Source: Acanthochromis polyacanthus
Lineage: Eukaryota; Chordata; Actinopteri; Pomacentridae
Direction: 5' to 3'
Length of the DNA stretch: 64,000 nucleotides
NCBI RefSeq assembly: GCF_021347895.1
Contig: NC_067123.1
Span: forward strand, 7,693,828 to 7,757,827
Part shown: in pieces, positions 1 through 11,499 of the stretch
Position numbering within the stretch: position 1 is the first letter of the stretch
Layout of the letters: every line of letters starts with the position of its first letter
Position numbers and translations under genes: made by a program
Notes under the pieces: generated by a model
Told to the model about the DNA's origin: nothing
The model's input: the letters and a program-made list of their open reading frames with translations, nothing else
Database searches by the model: none

Positions 1-2349
1 GAGCTGCTGTGCTGGACTCTTTCACAGATTCCTCATCAGGCTGCAGCATTTTAACTATCTGTCTTTGTGGTGCAGAGCCGTTCAAAACCCCAACAATCCC
101 CCTGTAAGCTTCTTGCCTTTTTTTGTGTCAGCAGCAGTGTCCTCCTCCCTTCCCTCCTCCCACCTCTTCAGAGAACAGCAGGCTTTTTTAAGGTGGTATG
201 AATGGTTTTATTAGTGGCTCTAGTGCTGCATGGTTATAGAGAAGATGAAAATCAGGATTATTATTGTCAGCGTTGAGCTCATAAATATATTCATGTTAGA
301 GACAATATATTTGTATTCTGCTTTGATATTTACGTAAAAAACTCTGGTTTCACTTCTGTGTCGGGCTAACCTGAATTCAGAGCATCACCTAGACACAAAA
401 TATAAGCAGAGCTGCACCCAAACATCTACATACTGATGGACACTGTTGTTTACAGATGTTCCCCAAATGCATCACAGGCTGCCAGTGCCTACAGTAGTCA
501 GCTAGGTGGCCGTGCACAGAGGAGCCTCTAGTCTCCACTCATTAATGCAGTACAGCAGATCAGTCTTTAACTAAAAATGATGAAATCAGATTTACTCAAA
601 CTGAACCAGAGAAACATCAAACATGTGAAAAAGTCCTATTTTAACCCAAAGCGTAGTGTTTTCCTTAACCCATCCAAGCTGTTTCGGTGCCTAAACTTAA
701 CCAAATTTCTACCACGTAGTTATCATTGAACGTGGTATTTTCTTAAACTGAACAACACAGTGTTGGTTCCAGAGTATGACCAAACAGCAAGTGAAAACTG
801 AAAGTGAACAAGGCATGAAAATGAAACCTAAATCAAAGGAATGACGGTGAAAGTCCCGTTGATGACTTTGTGCTTCCTCCATATGCAGACTCTGTATTCC
901 ATCCTAGGATGTCACAGTGTTGCCTTTTAGTAAAAAAAAGTATTTGTTTGAAAATTAAATGAAGTTTCTTTTAAAAAGTAGCTGAGAATGCAGCGTAGTA
1001 GTACAGGAACGTGTGTTTGGAGAGACTGAGTTTGAGTGGAACTACTATAGAGTGGATTCCCAAGTGCACTTAAGTTCTTACGCTTTCACTGTCAGTGTTC
1101 AGCTTCTGTTAAGTGTTTTTTTTCACCCTCTCATCTTCAGTTTTGTGGCAGAAACCACAATATCAGCTGTTTTGACTTGTTAGCAAGTTTCTCACTGATT
1201 TTGTTTCAATAGAGCTCTTCAAGATTAACAGAAAAGTCCAACTTTATCAAATTCTAATGAAAACGCTGCTCTAAACAGATAAAATCGTTTTGGAGTTTCC
1301 CCAAATAGTCAGATAATTACTCGTATTAACACTGGTGGTGTTTTCACTCACTGTGGCGGCTACTGTCGTCTGTCTGTGTGGTCTTACCGCTGTAAAGACT
1401 TCTGATTCATCGTCTTATTTTTGTCAGGCCTCCGTGAAACCCCCATCATACCATTCTTATGACACACTCCTCCTCTCTGTCCATTCATTCTATTTCCAGT
1501 AACTCTGCTGCAAGGTATTTGTTTTCACATTGGAGTCCTTTAAAGTCTCACTTCCATCTTTTTCTTTATCTTTTATTCCTCCCATGTCATTTTTCACACT
1601 CCTTTACCTCCTCATCTCCTTCCTCTTTATCTTTACTGGGTCAGCAGTCAGAGCTGCTGTTAATCTCTTGTAGCTTCTTCTCTTAACAGGCTTTGCTCCT
1701 AATTGAGAAACTCTAAAATTACCGTCCTGCGGGCATGGAAGTCTGTGTTAGCATGAATATCACTCAGGGCCTGTGTTTTCATTTTCTGCCTGAACTGTTC
1801 ACACAGCGACTGTAGTGCCTCGTTCACATTTAGCTGCTCTTTAGCAGATGGACCGTCCCTGCTGAGCTAAAACATAATCAATCACAAATGTTCTTGATTG
1901 CAGTTATTTATTTTTTCTTTTGATCTCCCACACAGCATCAGGAGATTAATAATCTCCTCTTTAATAGAACTCTCGTCCACTTTATCGGCATCGATCACGA
2001 GAGCATTATCATCGCACCGACCTCATTAAGAACAGGCTCTTATTCTCTTATTCATACCCAGAGAAGGATCAGATCACATGTATTGATCCTGCTGAGTGTG
2101 TGTCTTGGGTCGGAGAGTTTATTTCTCACAGTTTGAAGTCAGATCAGTTGCTTTGAGGCCTGGCAGTGATCGATCCGTTGGCGCTGCAGGGGGAGACACT
2201 GGAATAATTTGAGGGAGAACAGGCTAGGGGCTAAATTCTTCTAACAGAATTGAATAGAGGTTGTAGGAATAAACATGCAAGAAAAGTCTGGATTGTAAAT
2301 TAGAATCTTGGTTTGATGTTCAGAACTGCTGCGCTGTTGTAAGATGCTC
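1..2349. other. Non-coding stretch, no feature recognised
   Basis: No coding exon, RNA gene or mobile element could be recognised. The only frame of note, near 1459-1686, is pyrimidine-rich (many Ser, Leu and Phe) and reads as low-complexity DNA, not as protein. Confidence 0.5.
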
Positions 2350-2713
2350 TACCATTCAGAAGTTTGGGGTCACTTAGAAATGTCCTTATTTTTGAAAGAA
2401 AAGCATTTTTTTTTCAGTGAAGATAACATTAAATGAATCATAAATACAGTCTAGACATTGTTAATGTGGTAAATGACTATTCTAGCTGGAATTTTTTAAT
2501 GGAATCTCTCCATATGTAAAGGTACAGAGGAACATTTCCAGCAACCATCACTCCTGTGTTCTAATGCTACATTGTGTTAGCTAATGGTGGTGAAAGGTTC
2601 ATTGATGATTAGAAAACCCTTGTGCAGTTATGTTAGCACATGGATAAAAGTGAGATTTTTCATGGGAAACATGAAATAGCCTGGGTGACCCCAAACCTTT
2701 GAACAGTAGTGTA
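2350..2713 (+). mobile_element. Tc1/mariner-like MITE, copy A
   Basis: A 364-bp element without coding capacity. It has TA at both ends and inverted ends around AGTTTGGGGTCACTTAG on the left and GGGTGACCCCAAACC on the right. The same element is present in reverse orientation at 48770-49137, sharing inner blocks such as the stretch on cattttcagcaaccatcactcctgtgttctaatgc-type sequence at 2530-2570. The TA target and terminal sequence fit a non-autonomous Tc1-derived family common in fish genomes; that family link is from memory. It directly abuts a hAT derivative at 2723. Confidence 0.75.
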
Positions 2714-2722
2714 TATCTTTAC

Positions 2723-3294
2723 TGGAGCTGGGCAATATGGCCAAAAAATAAAATCTCTCTTTTTTTTTTTTTTTTTTTTTGGTCATCTTGGACGATTACG
2801 ATTTTAATCGTTTTTTGTTGTTTCTTTGTGGTCTGTTTGCTATGGCTAGTGCTAGTCATGCCGCACTCCCGTAGCTGTGAGCACTCTTTCCATTCTTTAG
2901 GATGCCTCTGCCGGAGGTGCTGAAAGAGGTTAGTTGTGCTGCTACTCTTCGTTTTCACAGTACTTTTGCAAACCTTGCACATGACTGTATTTGCTCTGTG
3001 TCAGTCTTGTCAAAGCCGAACCACTTCCATATAATCGATGTAACATGAGGCCCTTTTCTCGCGACCAACCCTTCGTCTGCTGTTGTGTCCGACATGACGG
3101 GGGTGTGAGTGTTTTGGCGGAAGGAGATGAGAGGTAGAAGCAAACACCAGTGCACAAGACGTGAAAGGCAGAAGAAGAATCTGTATTGTTATATATTTAA
3201 GCTTGCCTCGATTTTACGATTTGGCAAATTTTCAAATCGTCAGGTTTTAAAAAGGCAAATTAATCGAATTAATTCGATTTATCGCCCAGCCCAA
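2723..3294 (-). mobile_element. Old non-autonomous hAT element with BED-finger stub
   Basis: Ends resemble the hAT terminal motif TAGGGCTGGGCGATA: GGAGCTGGGCAATATGGCC on the left and ATCGCCCAGCCCAA on the right. The flanking 8-mers (ATCTTTAC and GTCTTAGA) match at only four positions, so the copy is old or the boundary is off by a base. A run of about 20 T lies just inside the left end. The minus strand keeps the start of a transposase reading frame (see the pseudogene entry). About 570 bp, far too short to encode a full hAT transposase. Confidence 0.65.
2840..3095 (-). pseudogene. Broken hAT transposase N-terminus (BED zinc finger)
   Basis: On the minus strand two overlapping frames together show a BED-type zinc finger. 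One carries SIIWKWFGFDKTDTEQIQ (about 2985-3040); the other carries CKVCKSTVKTKSSSTTNLF followed by QHLRQRHPKEW (about 2880-2980). The CxxC pair, the hydrophobic helix and the HxxxxxH-type end fit the DNA-binding BED finger at the start of hAT transposases. The frame changes between the two parts near 2980, just before the CxxC, so the finger cannot be read from one start. No DDE or dimerisation domain follows. This is a leftover of the autonomous parent, not a working gene. A domesticated ZBED exon is possible but unlikely, given the frameshift and the inverted ends around it. Confidence 0.6.
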
Positions 3295-3394
3295 GTCTTA
3301 GACCAAAGTAAAGTTATGCTGTTTTATTTAATCGTTGAAAACACAATGCTTTAAAATTTTAGCCTATGCTGCTCTTACAGATTTGCTTTATTCT

Positions 3395-4450
3395 GCACTT
3401 TATCTTCTGTCAGGAAAAAAAAGCGCTTATTCTTTTGGCTTATTGGTTTCAATTTTTATTGGAAAATCTGCCCCTTAAACGTCTGGATCTCAGCAGTTGT
3501 TGCTCTTGTCACATTTCTACTCGCTGTGGGCTCATTTTTAAAGTCCAGCACATCTGTGGAAACAACACAACAATGATAGAAGTAGGGAGAGCTCAATAGG
3601 ATACAGTTATAATGCCATCCATCATAAAAGTTAAATTTCTTTGATTGTTTACAAAAAACAAGAGATTGTGAAGTGAACATGTACAATGTTGTCCAAGTGC
3701 CCACAGGTGTTACCAGCACTGGAAAAATGATGGCTTTGTTTATACTATAGATATTTTACTCCTTACATTTTTTAAATGTTTCCATACCCATTACCTTTTC
3801 ACTGTCCAGACACCGCCTACATTTCAACCTAGAAGTCACAGAATTTCTGTGATGTGACTGTTGGTCACAGCTGAGTCGCTAATGGCTTCTAGATTGCACC
3901 AAGGACTGCAGAATTTTTTAGTTTTTGCACAACCTGATTGATGTACAGAGGCTTATTTTTATCTAAATGTTAAGACGTAGAATAGAGTGATTTCAGTGAA
4001 GTGTCATGATTAAAGTTTAGATGTAGGTAATTCTATTTTTATGAAACTGAAAGTCACGCATAAGTAGTTCAAGGATCATAAAAAAGTTGATAATCCAATT
4101 ATTCTCTCAGTTTTTACAGTTTCTGGCTTATAAATGGCATGATTTTGGTTCATAGTGTTAATGTCAGGTTTCTATCGCTGAAATCACAAGACATGCACAT
4201 TTCAGTTAATCGTGCCACGGCAGATTTGATCACTTAATCTTCTGTCAAATAAAAAAAAATCATCTTCTTCCAGTGATATCGCATTGGTTTCAGTTTTTAT
4301 TAAATGATCCTGTCCCACAAATCAGCTGCTACCTAAATGGGCTTGCAGAAGTCAAACAAGTTTTAGAAATGATTACAAACAGTATATTTTAGTCATAGCT
4401 GGGTTAGTTGGGTTGCAAGTGTGTAGCACTGTTATTACGGAGGTGAAAAG
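3395..4450 (+). repeat. Unrecognised ~0.8 kb repeat unit, cluster 1 (about 1.2 units)
   Basis: Carries the hallmark segments of a repeat also found at 11.5-12.9, 44.2-45.9, 46.9-47.6 and 48.6-49.6 kb: CTCGCTGTGGGCTCATTTTT near 3519 and TTGGTCACAGCTGAGTC near 3861. The segment beginning TATCTTCTGTCA near 3401 recurs near 4235, giving a tandem period of about 835 bp. No open frame is shared between units. All units run in the same orientation. Confidence 0.6.
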
Positions 4451-5264
4451 TTCCTGAAAATCACAGCTTTTCCTTCAAAATGCTTTCAGTTCACTACTAC
4501 ATCCTGTATTCTCAGAGCACAGTAGGAAATCAGTCAATATATGGAAGCACAATGCTCTCTAAGAGGCGTCCTATTAGTTTAAATGCCACTGAACTGCTCT
4601 GGTTAATCATATTTAGACTGTTTACATGTGTCTGTGTGTTTAAGGGAAGGTTTAATGTGATGACAGACGGATCAATCGTGGGTATTGACCTGTACAGGCT
4701 GGCTATCTGTGTTTGCCTGCATTTAATCAGTTTGACTTTGATTCTTGCCCTTGTTCACCAACAACCTTGGACTCCTGTTTTTCATGCAGCCACATGCTCA
4801 CATTTACAGCATTAATGAGTGTCTGAGCTGACATGCCAACGTAAGGCGATATACGTTACTGTGTGTGTGTGTGATTATGTATGTAAATGCACACATCCAT
4901 TAGTACTGTTTGTGTGTCAGTGTGTGTGAGGCGACCTGCTCCATCTGTCAGAGGGTCTTTGCATCCTTTAATCACCACACTTCACCCACAGAGGCCTGAG
5001 AGCTGCCAGGATGGAGACCTCTGCTCTGTTTTAAACCCACCGTAGACGTCTTTGTTCTCCTTTAGCTGCAGGAGAGGCTCTGACTTTGTTCAGTTTGATT
5101 CTCATTGATTTTTTTTCCCCCCCTGCATTAGTCTTTTATAGTACTGTGGGCTACAACAGCTGATGGCCCAAACATGCACATTTATATGGAATTTATGGAA
5201 CAAGACGGTTTCAGAAAAGTTATGAGTCTACTACAAGAAAGAATAAAGAGCATAGAAACGTAAA
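4451..5264. other. Non-coding stretch
   Basis: No gene recognised. A 111-codon frame at 4480-4815 has no recognisable domain and lies partly in the decayed tail of the preceding repeat. A short GT run sits at 4861-4874. Confidence 0.4.
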
Positions 5265-5345
5265 CACACATCATAAGATAAGAGAAGCCCTTATTAATGC
5301 CACAGTGGGGAAATTTGCAGGGTTTGAGCGGCCGAGAGTATAATG
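5265..5345. repeat. LINE/SINE-type 3' tail fragment
   Basis: The segment around CCACAGTGGGGAAATTTGC resembles the widespread fish repeat tail in which a 'TTTATTAATCCC' stretch is followed by 'GTGGGGAAATTC'. The assignment rests on memory of that motif; the family is not resolved. Confidence 0.45.
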
Positions 5346-5479
5346 TAAAACGTAGGGACATCAGTTTAAACATGCAAAATAAACAGTAAATATACATCAT
5401 CACACTATGAAAAATATTCTGTTAAACATGCTGAAAATCAAGCAGCAAAGTTGTCAAAAATACATTCAAACCAATGGAA

Positions 5480-5935
5480 TACTGTAAAAAAAACAAAAAA
5501 GACCCTGAAAATAACAGCAAATTTCTATAAAAAATGATCAAATTTAAACTGATTAAAATACAGGAAAACAACTTTTTTATGGTCGCACATTATAAACAAG
5601 AGTTACTGTTGATGTTGACATTATGTGCAGTTTTTCCTTTTATTTGTGTTAATAATTCACCATTTTTTCTGTGATATTATTATATGCATATTATAGCTGT
5701 AATATAGTAATATTTTTAGTGAATTTATATATAGTGTAATTTTCTGGACACACATTTTAAAAAAGCCCTAATTAATATTCATAAAAAATATCACCGTTTG
5801 AAAATTATTTACTGTTTTTAGTCCTTAATATACAGATTTTTTCTTTTGCTGCTTCAGTATAAAAATACTTAAAAATGATTACCGAAAGATCTTTTTAAAT
5901 AAATCTTATTTACATTTTTTTTATATGTTTAAATT
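5480..5935. repeat. AT-rich CACTGTAAAA-family block 1
   Basis: Starts at ACTGTAAAAAAAAC and contains the recurring phrases of this dispersed family: ACAGGAAAA, a CACATTATAAA stretch and GACATTATGTGCAGTTTTT. The same phrases occur in order in the 7.8-8.9 kb block. No coding potential. Confidence 0.5.
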
Positions 5936-6433
5936 ATTCAATCAATCAATCAAACCTTTTTTGTCATTGCACACTTTTTTTAAAAACTTTTCTATGATTT
6001 GTTATTGTTTCTAATTTCATAGAACTTGGAAAATAATTTTAAAAAAAGAGTTAAATGACTTTAGTTTCTTACTGATAATATTCTACAGATTCATGTACAT
6101 GTAGAAAGTCAGATATTGCACAAATTTCTGTAGATGTGTCTAAACATGAAGTGGATGTTGTTGTTTTGTTGTTGGTCTGAATAAACAATCTGACTCAGCT
6201 CAGTGTAACGTGGCCTCAGAGGAGGAGGATAATAAAAGAGGGCCACAGAGGGGGAGGGTTCATCTGCTCTCCTCCACGTTAGCAGGTCCTCTGGATTTCC
6301 CGTCTGTCACCCCTCTTTTACTAATCCTCACCCTCCCTCCATCCCTCCCTCCTCCCAGTCTGACGTTCCCTCACTCTGCCTCCTCTACTGGTTTTTAATC
6401 TGAGCCCTTAATCAGACAATAACATTCCTGGAG

Positions 6434-6453
6434 GATGGATGGATGGATGGATG
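6434..6453. repeat. Short GGAT tandem repeat
   Basis: About five consecutive GGAT units. Confidence 0.8.
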
Positions 6454-6564
6454 ATTGCATCCCACTTTTAGAGGTGTGAAGGCATAGAAAGGAGGGGGAG
6501 GGCAGGGAGACACTGACATGAATATGATAATGCACATATTGTCAGTTTTCAGATAGGAAATTGC

Positions 6565-6790
6565 CATTTTTTAAATATTTAACCTTTATTTATGCAGGTA
6601 ATCTCACTGATACACCGAGTCTCCTTCTCAAGAGAGACCTGTCCTACAAATAGCACAAGACAACACTGAGTCACTGACAAACACTAAGGAACCTGTACGA
6701 GACAACATCACACGGAGTTACAGACAGGTTCATGACAAAACACAACGTAGACATCAAAATGGACGTGCCAAAATGTAAAAACACTAATAA
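6565..6790. repeat. Interspersed repeat fragment, LINE-like
   Basis: Begins TTTAACCTTTATTTATGCAG and continues with CTTCTCAAGAGAGACCTG. This order matches a common fish interspersed repeat ('CTTTATTTA.CCAGG ... AAGGGAGACCTG'). The family is recalled, not verified. Confidence 0.45.
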
Positions 6791-7793
6791 CGCTTTATAT
6801 GTAATAATTAAAAATGTGAATATTTAAATATCTGGTAATTGAGAGGCTACTTGTGGCATTTTGATGCGACTGTAATTAGAATTGAGTTGTTGTTGATGAT
6901 TCCTGCAGCGTGTTCCAGCCTCTGCACAGCATCTTCAATCAATGCATTTATTTAAAAAATCTGCATATTTTCTTTAGTTTATCTAACTCAGCCACAGTGC
7001 TCTCTACCTGCTGGCTTTATTAGCCTATATTAGTTCAAAATAAACATAAAATACAAGTTTTTGTAGCGTAATAAGTCATTTTAACCTTGGCAGTTGATAC
7101 CAAACTTATACCAACGGACTCTGAAGCAGACCAGTGTGTCCATATTTCTGTGATTTGTGAAAATAGAACTATATGAACCAGGAGTATAACACCGTTTGGT
7201 GCTCACATTGCTAATGCTAACCCTCCACTGTGCTGCTCTGACTATCAGCGTTACCTGTCACGTTGTTGGCTGAGTTTTTCATTGACCTTGTCTGACATTT
7301 AATGAGAAACGTTAAACAAGTCCAAACCGGCTGCTTCCTGGCACAGTGATTGTTCTGTTAACGAGACGCTCAAACAGACGCTTTGTTGGGTGAAAGTTGC
7401 CTCTGGTGGTTAGAAATGGACAAAAAAATCTAAGTTAACTAAGGGATGACTGTACCGATAAAGCATGCTGTAACGGCTTCACTTTGGCAACTTCTCAGAA
7501 CTCATGCTTTGTTTATTCCAAGAGCTTTATCTCGTAAATGAAATCTCAGTCACATTTCTACAGAGCTAAAATGATACTTTCAAGTCCTACAAGCAGAGCA
7601 GGCTGAGGTAGGAAAGACGGTGTTGTGGCGCTCTGTTTGTGAATAATGTCCTGAGGGGAGAGCTGTTATCATCCTCCTGCTTTACATCAGCGCTGAAGGC
7701 TGCTCAGTCACGGTTTGTGTGCTTTACAGCTCAAACAGCCGCTTTCTTACAGCAAAGCACACAGTTATGTCACAATGTCTGTTTGTTTTAAAG
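6791..7793. other. Non-coding stretch
   Basis: No gene, RNA or element recognised. Confidence 0.4.
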
Positions 7794-8875
7794 CACACTG
7801 CAGGAAAAAATATTGAAAATGTAGTGTCAAGAAGGACACGTGGAAAAATGCTGGAATACGCCATTTAAAACCTACTGGAAAGTGTGAAAATAATGACAGA
7901 TATCTGTAAAATAGTGATAGTTTGAGCACATTTAATTACATTTATTAAATTATGTGCTTTTACCAAACATCTGTAATGTATTAAAACCGGTAAAATATGT
8001 AAAGTAACAGTTTTAAGTCATTTACCATTTTCAGTTTATAATATGGAGCATGTGGTCTTTCAAAATAAAAGCAAACATCTGTAAAATAAGGAGTTTTATT
8101 GGATTTAAATAAAGTATAACAGTGTAATTTTATAATCACACATTATAAAAATACATATTTAATATTGACATTGTGTACAGTTTCACTTTTTTTACAGTCA
8201 ACATGTAAATTATATTTTGTTCTGCCATTTACTAACTAGCTATTTATAATTTAACAAAAAAGGAAAACATGTACAATATTAATGAATATTTTTACCATTT
8301 CTCATTTCTTAATATGAAGTTTATTCGCAAAAACAGATAACTTCATTTTATTAATTTTCAGAAAACTTTTTTTTTCATTGAAATAATAATTTATTTTTTC
8401 TCTATTTTGTCATGTATTTTTTTTACTGAGTCAAATCCACCCAACTTCAGTTTGATTGATATTATCTCAAGTAAACAATAAAAAAAAGTTTTCTGAAAAC
8501 TTATTAAAACGGAGTTATCTGTTTTTGCAAATAAACTCTTCATATGTGTTTTTCTTTTTTTCAAATAACGGCAAATATCTGTAAAATAGCACTGTTTTTA
8601 GCTGATTTAAATGACACATTAATATAAAAAACAAATACTACTTGTGAAAATATAGTTTTTGGAAGTGGACACAATGAAAAGTTGTGGCCTATTTTTACCT
8701 AAACTGTACTTTAAGAATTATTATTTTTCTGTGATTTTGTAATTTTACAAAACAGGAAAAGTCTGTCTTTATTTTGATCAATTTTATGGCATTTTACCGT
8801 TTAAAAACATTCCTTTTTTTCTTTTATGATGGACTCTCAGGTAAAAACATTTACCTTCATATAAATTCCTGAAAG
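7794..8875. repeat. AT-rich CACTGTAAAA-family block 2
   Basis: About 1.1 kb beginning CACTGCAGGAAAAAATATTG, with the family phrases ATCTGTAAAATA, TTAAAACCGGTAAAATATG and GACATTGTGTACAGTTTC in order. A foldback element (8316-8541) interrupts it. No open frame of interest. Confidence 0.55.
8316..8541. mobile_element. 226-bp foldback (palindromic MITE-like) element
   Basis: The left arm (8316-8374) and right arm (8480-8541) are near-perfect inverted repeats of about 60 bp; for example CGCAAAAACAGATAACTTC on the left pairs with GAGTTATCTGTTTTTGCAA on the right. ATAT flanks both ends (8312-8315 and 8542-8545), a possible target duplication. It lies inside the 7.8-8.9 kb repeat block and is therefore younger than it. 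No coding capacity; the superfamily is not assigned. Confidence 0.65.
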
Positions 8876-9339
8876 TGTGTGAGCGTCCTGTGTGTCTGCT
8901 GGGGGATGTTTAGTGCGTCTGGCTGCAGTGACACAGCAGAACAGAGTGAGAGTGAAGCTGGAGAACATTCCTGAAATAACAAACATGATGGAGGGAGGAG
9001 AGAGGAAGTGGGGCTGTTTTCTTCTGCTCTTCTTAAAGAGGCAGCGTCAAGCCCGCAGTGGGAACATGAGAACAGACAAAGACAGTTTTATAGCGCTGTT
9101 ACTGAGGACTCTGACTGCAGAAACTCTGTAAACTGTTTTCTTTATGCTCACTTTTATAGGAGATTTCCGTAATTTTACTGTGCGTGTGATGCTTTAAAAG
9201 ACTGAAACTGTAAGAATGCACGCTAACAGGCTTCATATTCTTCACAAACAACTGCATCCACGGATGGTTTCCCCAGAGTTCTGGTTCTGTTTCTCATTTA
9301 GACCTCATGTTTCAGACTCCAGCGGTTCCCAAACGCTCC
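8876..9339. other. Non-coding stretch
   Basis: No feature recognised. Confidence 0.35.
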
Positions 9340-9600
9340 TCTGCTCTGCATCTGTCTGCTGGCTTGAGCCCATCTTCTGCTTTTTTGGGGTTTTTCCCCT
9401 CCTTATAAAGCTGCTTTTTGTGCATCTAAACCTTTCTGCAAACTTACAAAGCCCAAATTTCCCCTCACAAGGAGTTGTTTTCTCTGACAGAAAGCTTCTT
9501 ACCTTCCTGAAACACCTCGTTTGAAGTCGAGGTTCTTCTGCTGTTCCTTATCTACATCGCCATGTTACACATTTGAATAACGCCGGGCTAGCAGCTAGTT
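9340..9600 (+). repeat. Diverged repeat shared with 62030-62190
   Basis: The stretch from ATAAAGCTGCTTTTTGTG to TTTGAATAACGC recurs in the same order at about 62028-62165 (CATAAAGCTGC to TTTGAATAACGC), with many substitutions. It reads as an old duplicated or dispersed unit without coding potential. Confidence 0.45.
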
Positions 9601-9689
9601 TTTCCACCTAAATGGGGCGTTATCAGTCCATTAAATGGCTGTTATCTTTGCAGGTCATTCCCATATGTTACACATGCATGAATGTCTCC

Positions 9690-9805
9690 ATGCATAGTGG
9701 CTGTACTGTGTGCCTAGTTGTGCATATTTTGTTTTATTGTACTGCTCTCTATGAAGCCAGCTTCTATTTGGAGAAATAAAATTCATCTCATCCTATTTTA
9801 TTACC
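9690..9805. repeat. LINE 3' tail-like fragment
   Basis: The order GTACTGCTCTCTATG, then GAGAAATAAAATTCATC, then CATCCTATTTTATT resembles the AATAAA-plus-short-repeat end of fish LINEs. The match is weak. Confidence 0.3.
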
Positions 9806-11499
9806 AGTAGGGAAGTCCTCCACCTTCTACTAAGCTCAGTAGGCACATTTTAATCATTGATAAACACCAAACAATCTGCTTTTTCTTTTCATAATTTCAC
9901 AGCGAATCTATCTTCTTTCCCATTTTCTCGTGGTTCGCTGCTTGTGAGCCTCTCTGACGTGTTTATTGGACCTTTCCTCGCTTTCTTCTTCCTTTCCATG
10001 TCCCCGGTCTTAACTTTGACCCACTTTCTGGTCTCCTCTTGAACAGCAGGCCTTCTCGTAATGATGGATGTAATGATGCGGTGCTTCTGCTTTGTGGCGA
10101 CTGGAGCTCAGTGGAGCGTCTGTCAGTCATCAGCTTTGGTATCTGCTGCGGACTCTGATTCTTCTCTCTGAATACTTACAGACTGCGTATGGTTGGTAGC
10201 TTCAAGCACCTTTAGGATTTTGTTTGGCAAATTGTAACACAGACTGAATCATTAATACTCTGTTTGAAATGAGCTGTGAACCATTTTTTGTGCTTTTATA
10301 TCAAAATGATCCGGCCCACTTTGCCATCTCTTCTGCTTTTCCGTCTTAGAGATCTGCTTTGGATCATGATACATGAACCTTAGTGCTGCACCATCCTCTG
10401 ACTTCATTGAGGATGAAATGCAGATTTTTTTTTTGCAGTTAGTGCACAGTTTTTAAATAATTGCCATAATATCCAGAAATTCTACAGGTTTTACTTCAGT
10501 TCCTGCAATGAAGCAGCTGTGAGACCAAAATGATTTCAGAAAGAGTGAAATAAGGTCTTTGAATGTCACATTTACCCAAACTGAAAGCATTTTAGCTGTT
10601 AATATCACAGTCTAAACGGGCTGTTTCCTATGAGAAGAGCACCGTTTTCGCAGTCGATCATGTTCATTTAATTGCAGGAAACCCATAATGATGTTTGTGA
10701 TTAATATTTGATTAATTTGCTGCCCTAAATTCTTGTTAAACAGATGACAGGACGTGTTTGTGTCCTTGAGCTGGTTACTATGACAGGATGCAGCGACCAG
10801 TTCTACCTGCACTTGGCCTTGCTGTTGTGCTTGAATGATAAATTTTGCATGTGGTTCACAAGAGACAAAGGAAGAGATATAGTCTTACAAGAGCGGAGAG
10901 CGTCAGGAGAGGAGAATGATGAGCTGAATGTCCTGACCACACGATGGAAACGCACTGCAGCTGTTACAAAATAAGGATTGTTTTGTAAAATTTGCTGCAG
11001 CATCTTTCAGTTACTTGAAAAAATCTCCTCAGTTTTCACCTTAGTAATATTATAGTGATGTTTAGTACATTCATCACCTCATATCATCAAATTAGAGTTT
11101 AATTTGGCTCTAGTTTTTCTGCATTGGCTCCTTTTTTTTAGGTGAACATCATGTGCTGGTTAGAAGTCAGAAGACAGACAGCCTCTGTCCCAGTGTTTCC
11201 TAAAAGTGTGGATATTTTTAAAATAAAGTTATGAATATTGAATTAGAGCGGCAGTAAGCACAGACGGTCCACTTCATGTTGTGGTTCTCTGAAATCAGGT
11301 CAGTGTGTGGGTGAATGGGTGCTTGCATGTCGGAGCCCGTGTTTGTGTTTGTTCAGCCAGAGATGCAGCTCATGTGGCATCAATGGGCTGCTAGTTGGAG
11401 CAGTTGCGTGACATTTTACAGTTTCTGTTTCGGTAACAAAGTCGAATTCGTGTGGTTGTGATTTTTTTTTTTTGTGTCACTGTGTTTCTCCTGAACAGC
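9806..11499. other. Non-coding stretch
   Basis: No gene or element recognised. The frames here are under 80 codons and lack domain motifs. Confidence 0.4.

Noticed and set aside
2719..2982. 87-codon minus frame considered as a free-standing zinc-finger gene
   Set aside because: It lies inside hAT inverted ends, lacks the first part of the BED finger because of a frame change, and ends in a Lys run translated from poly-A.
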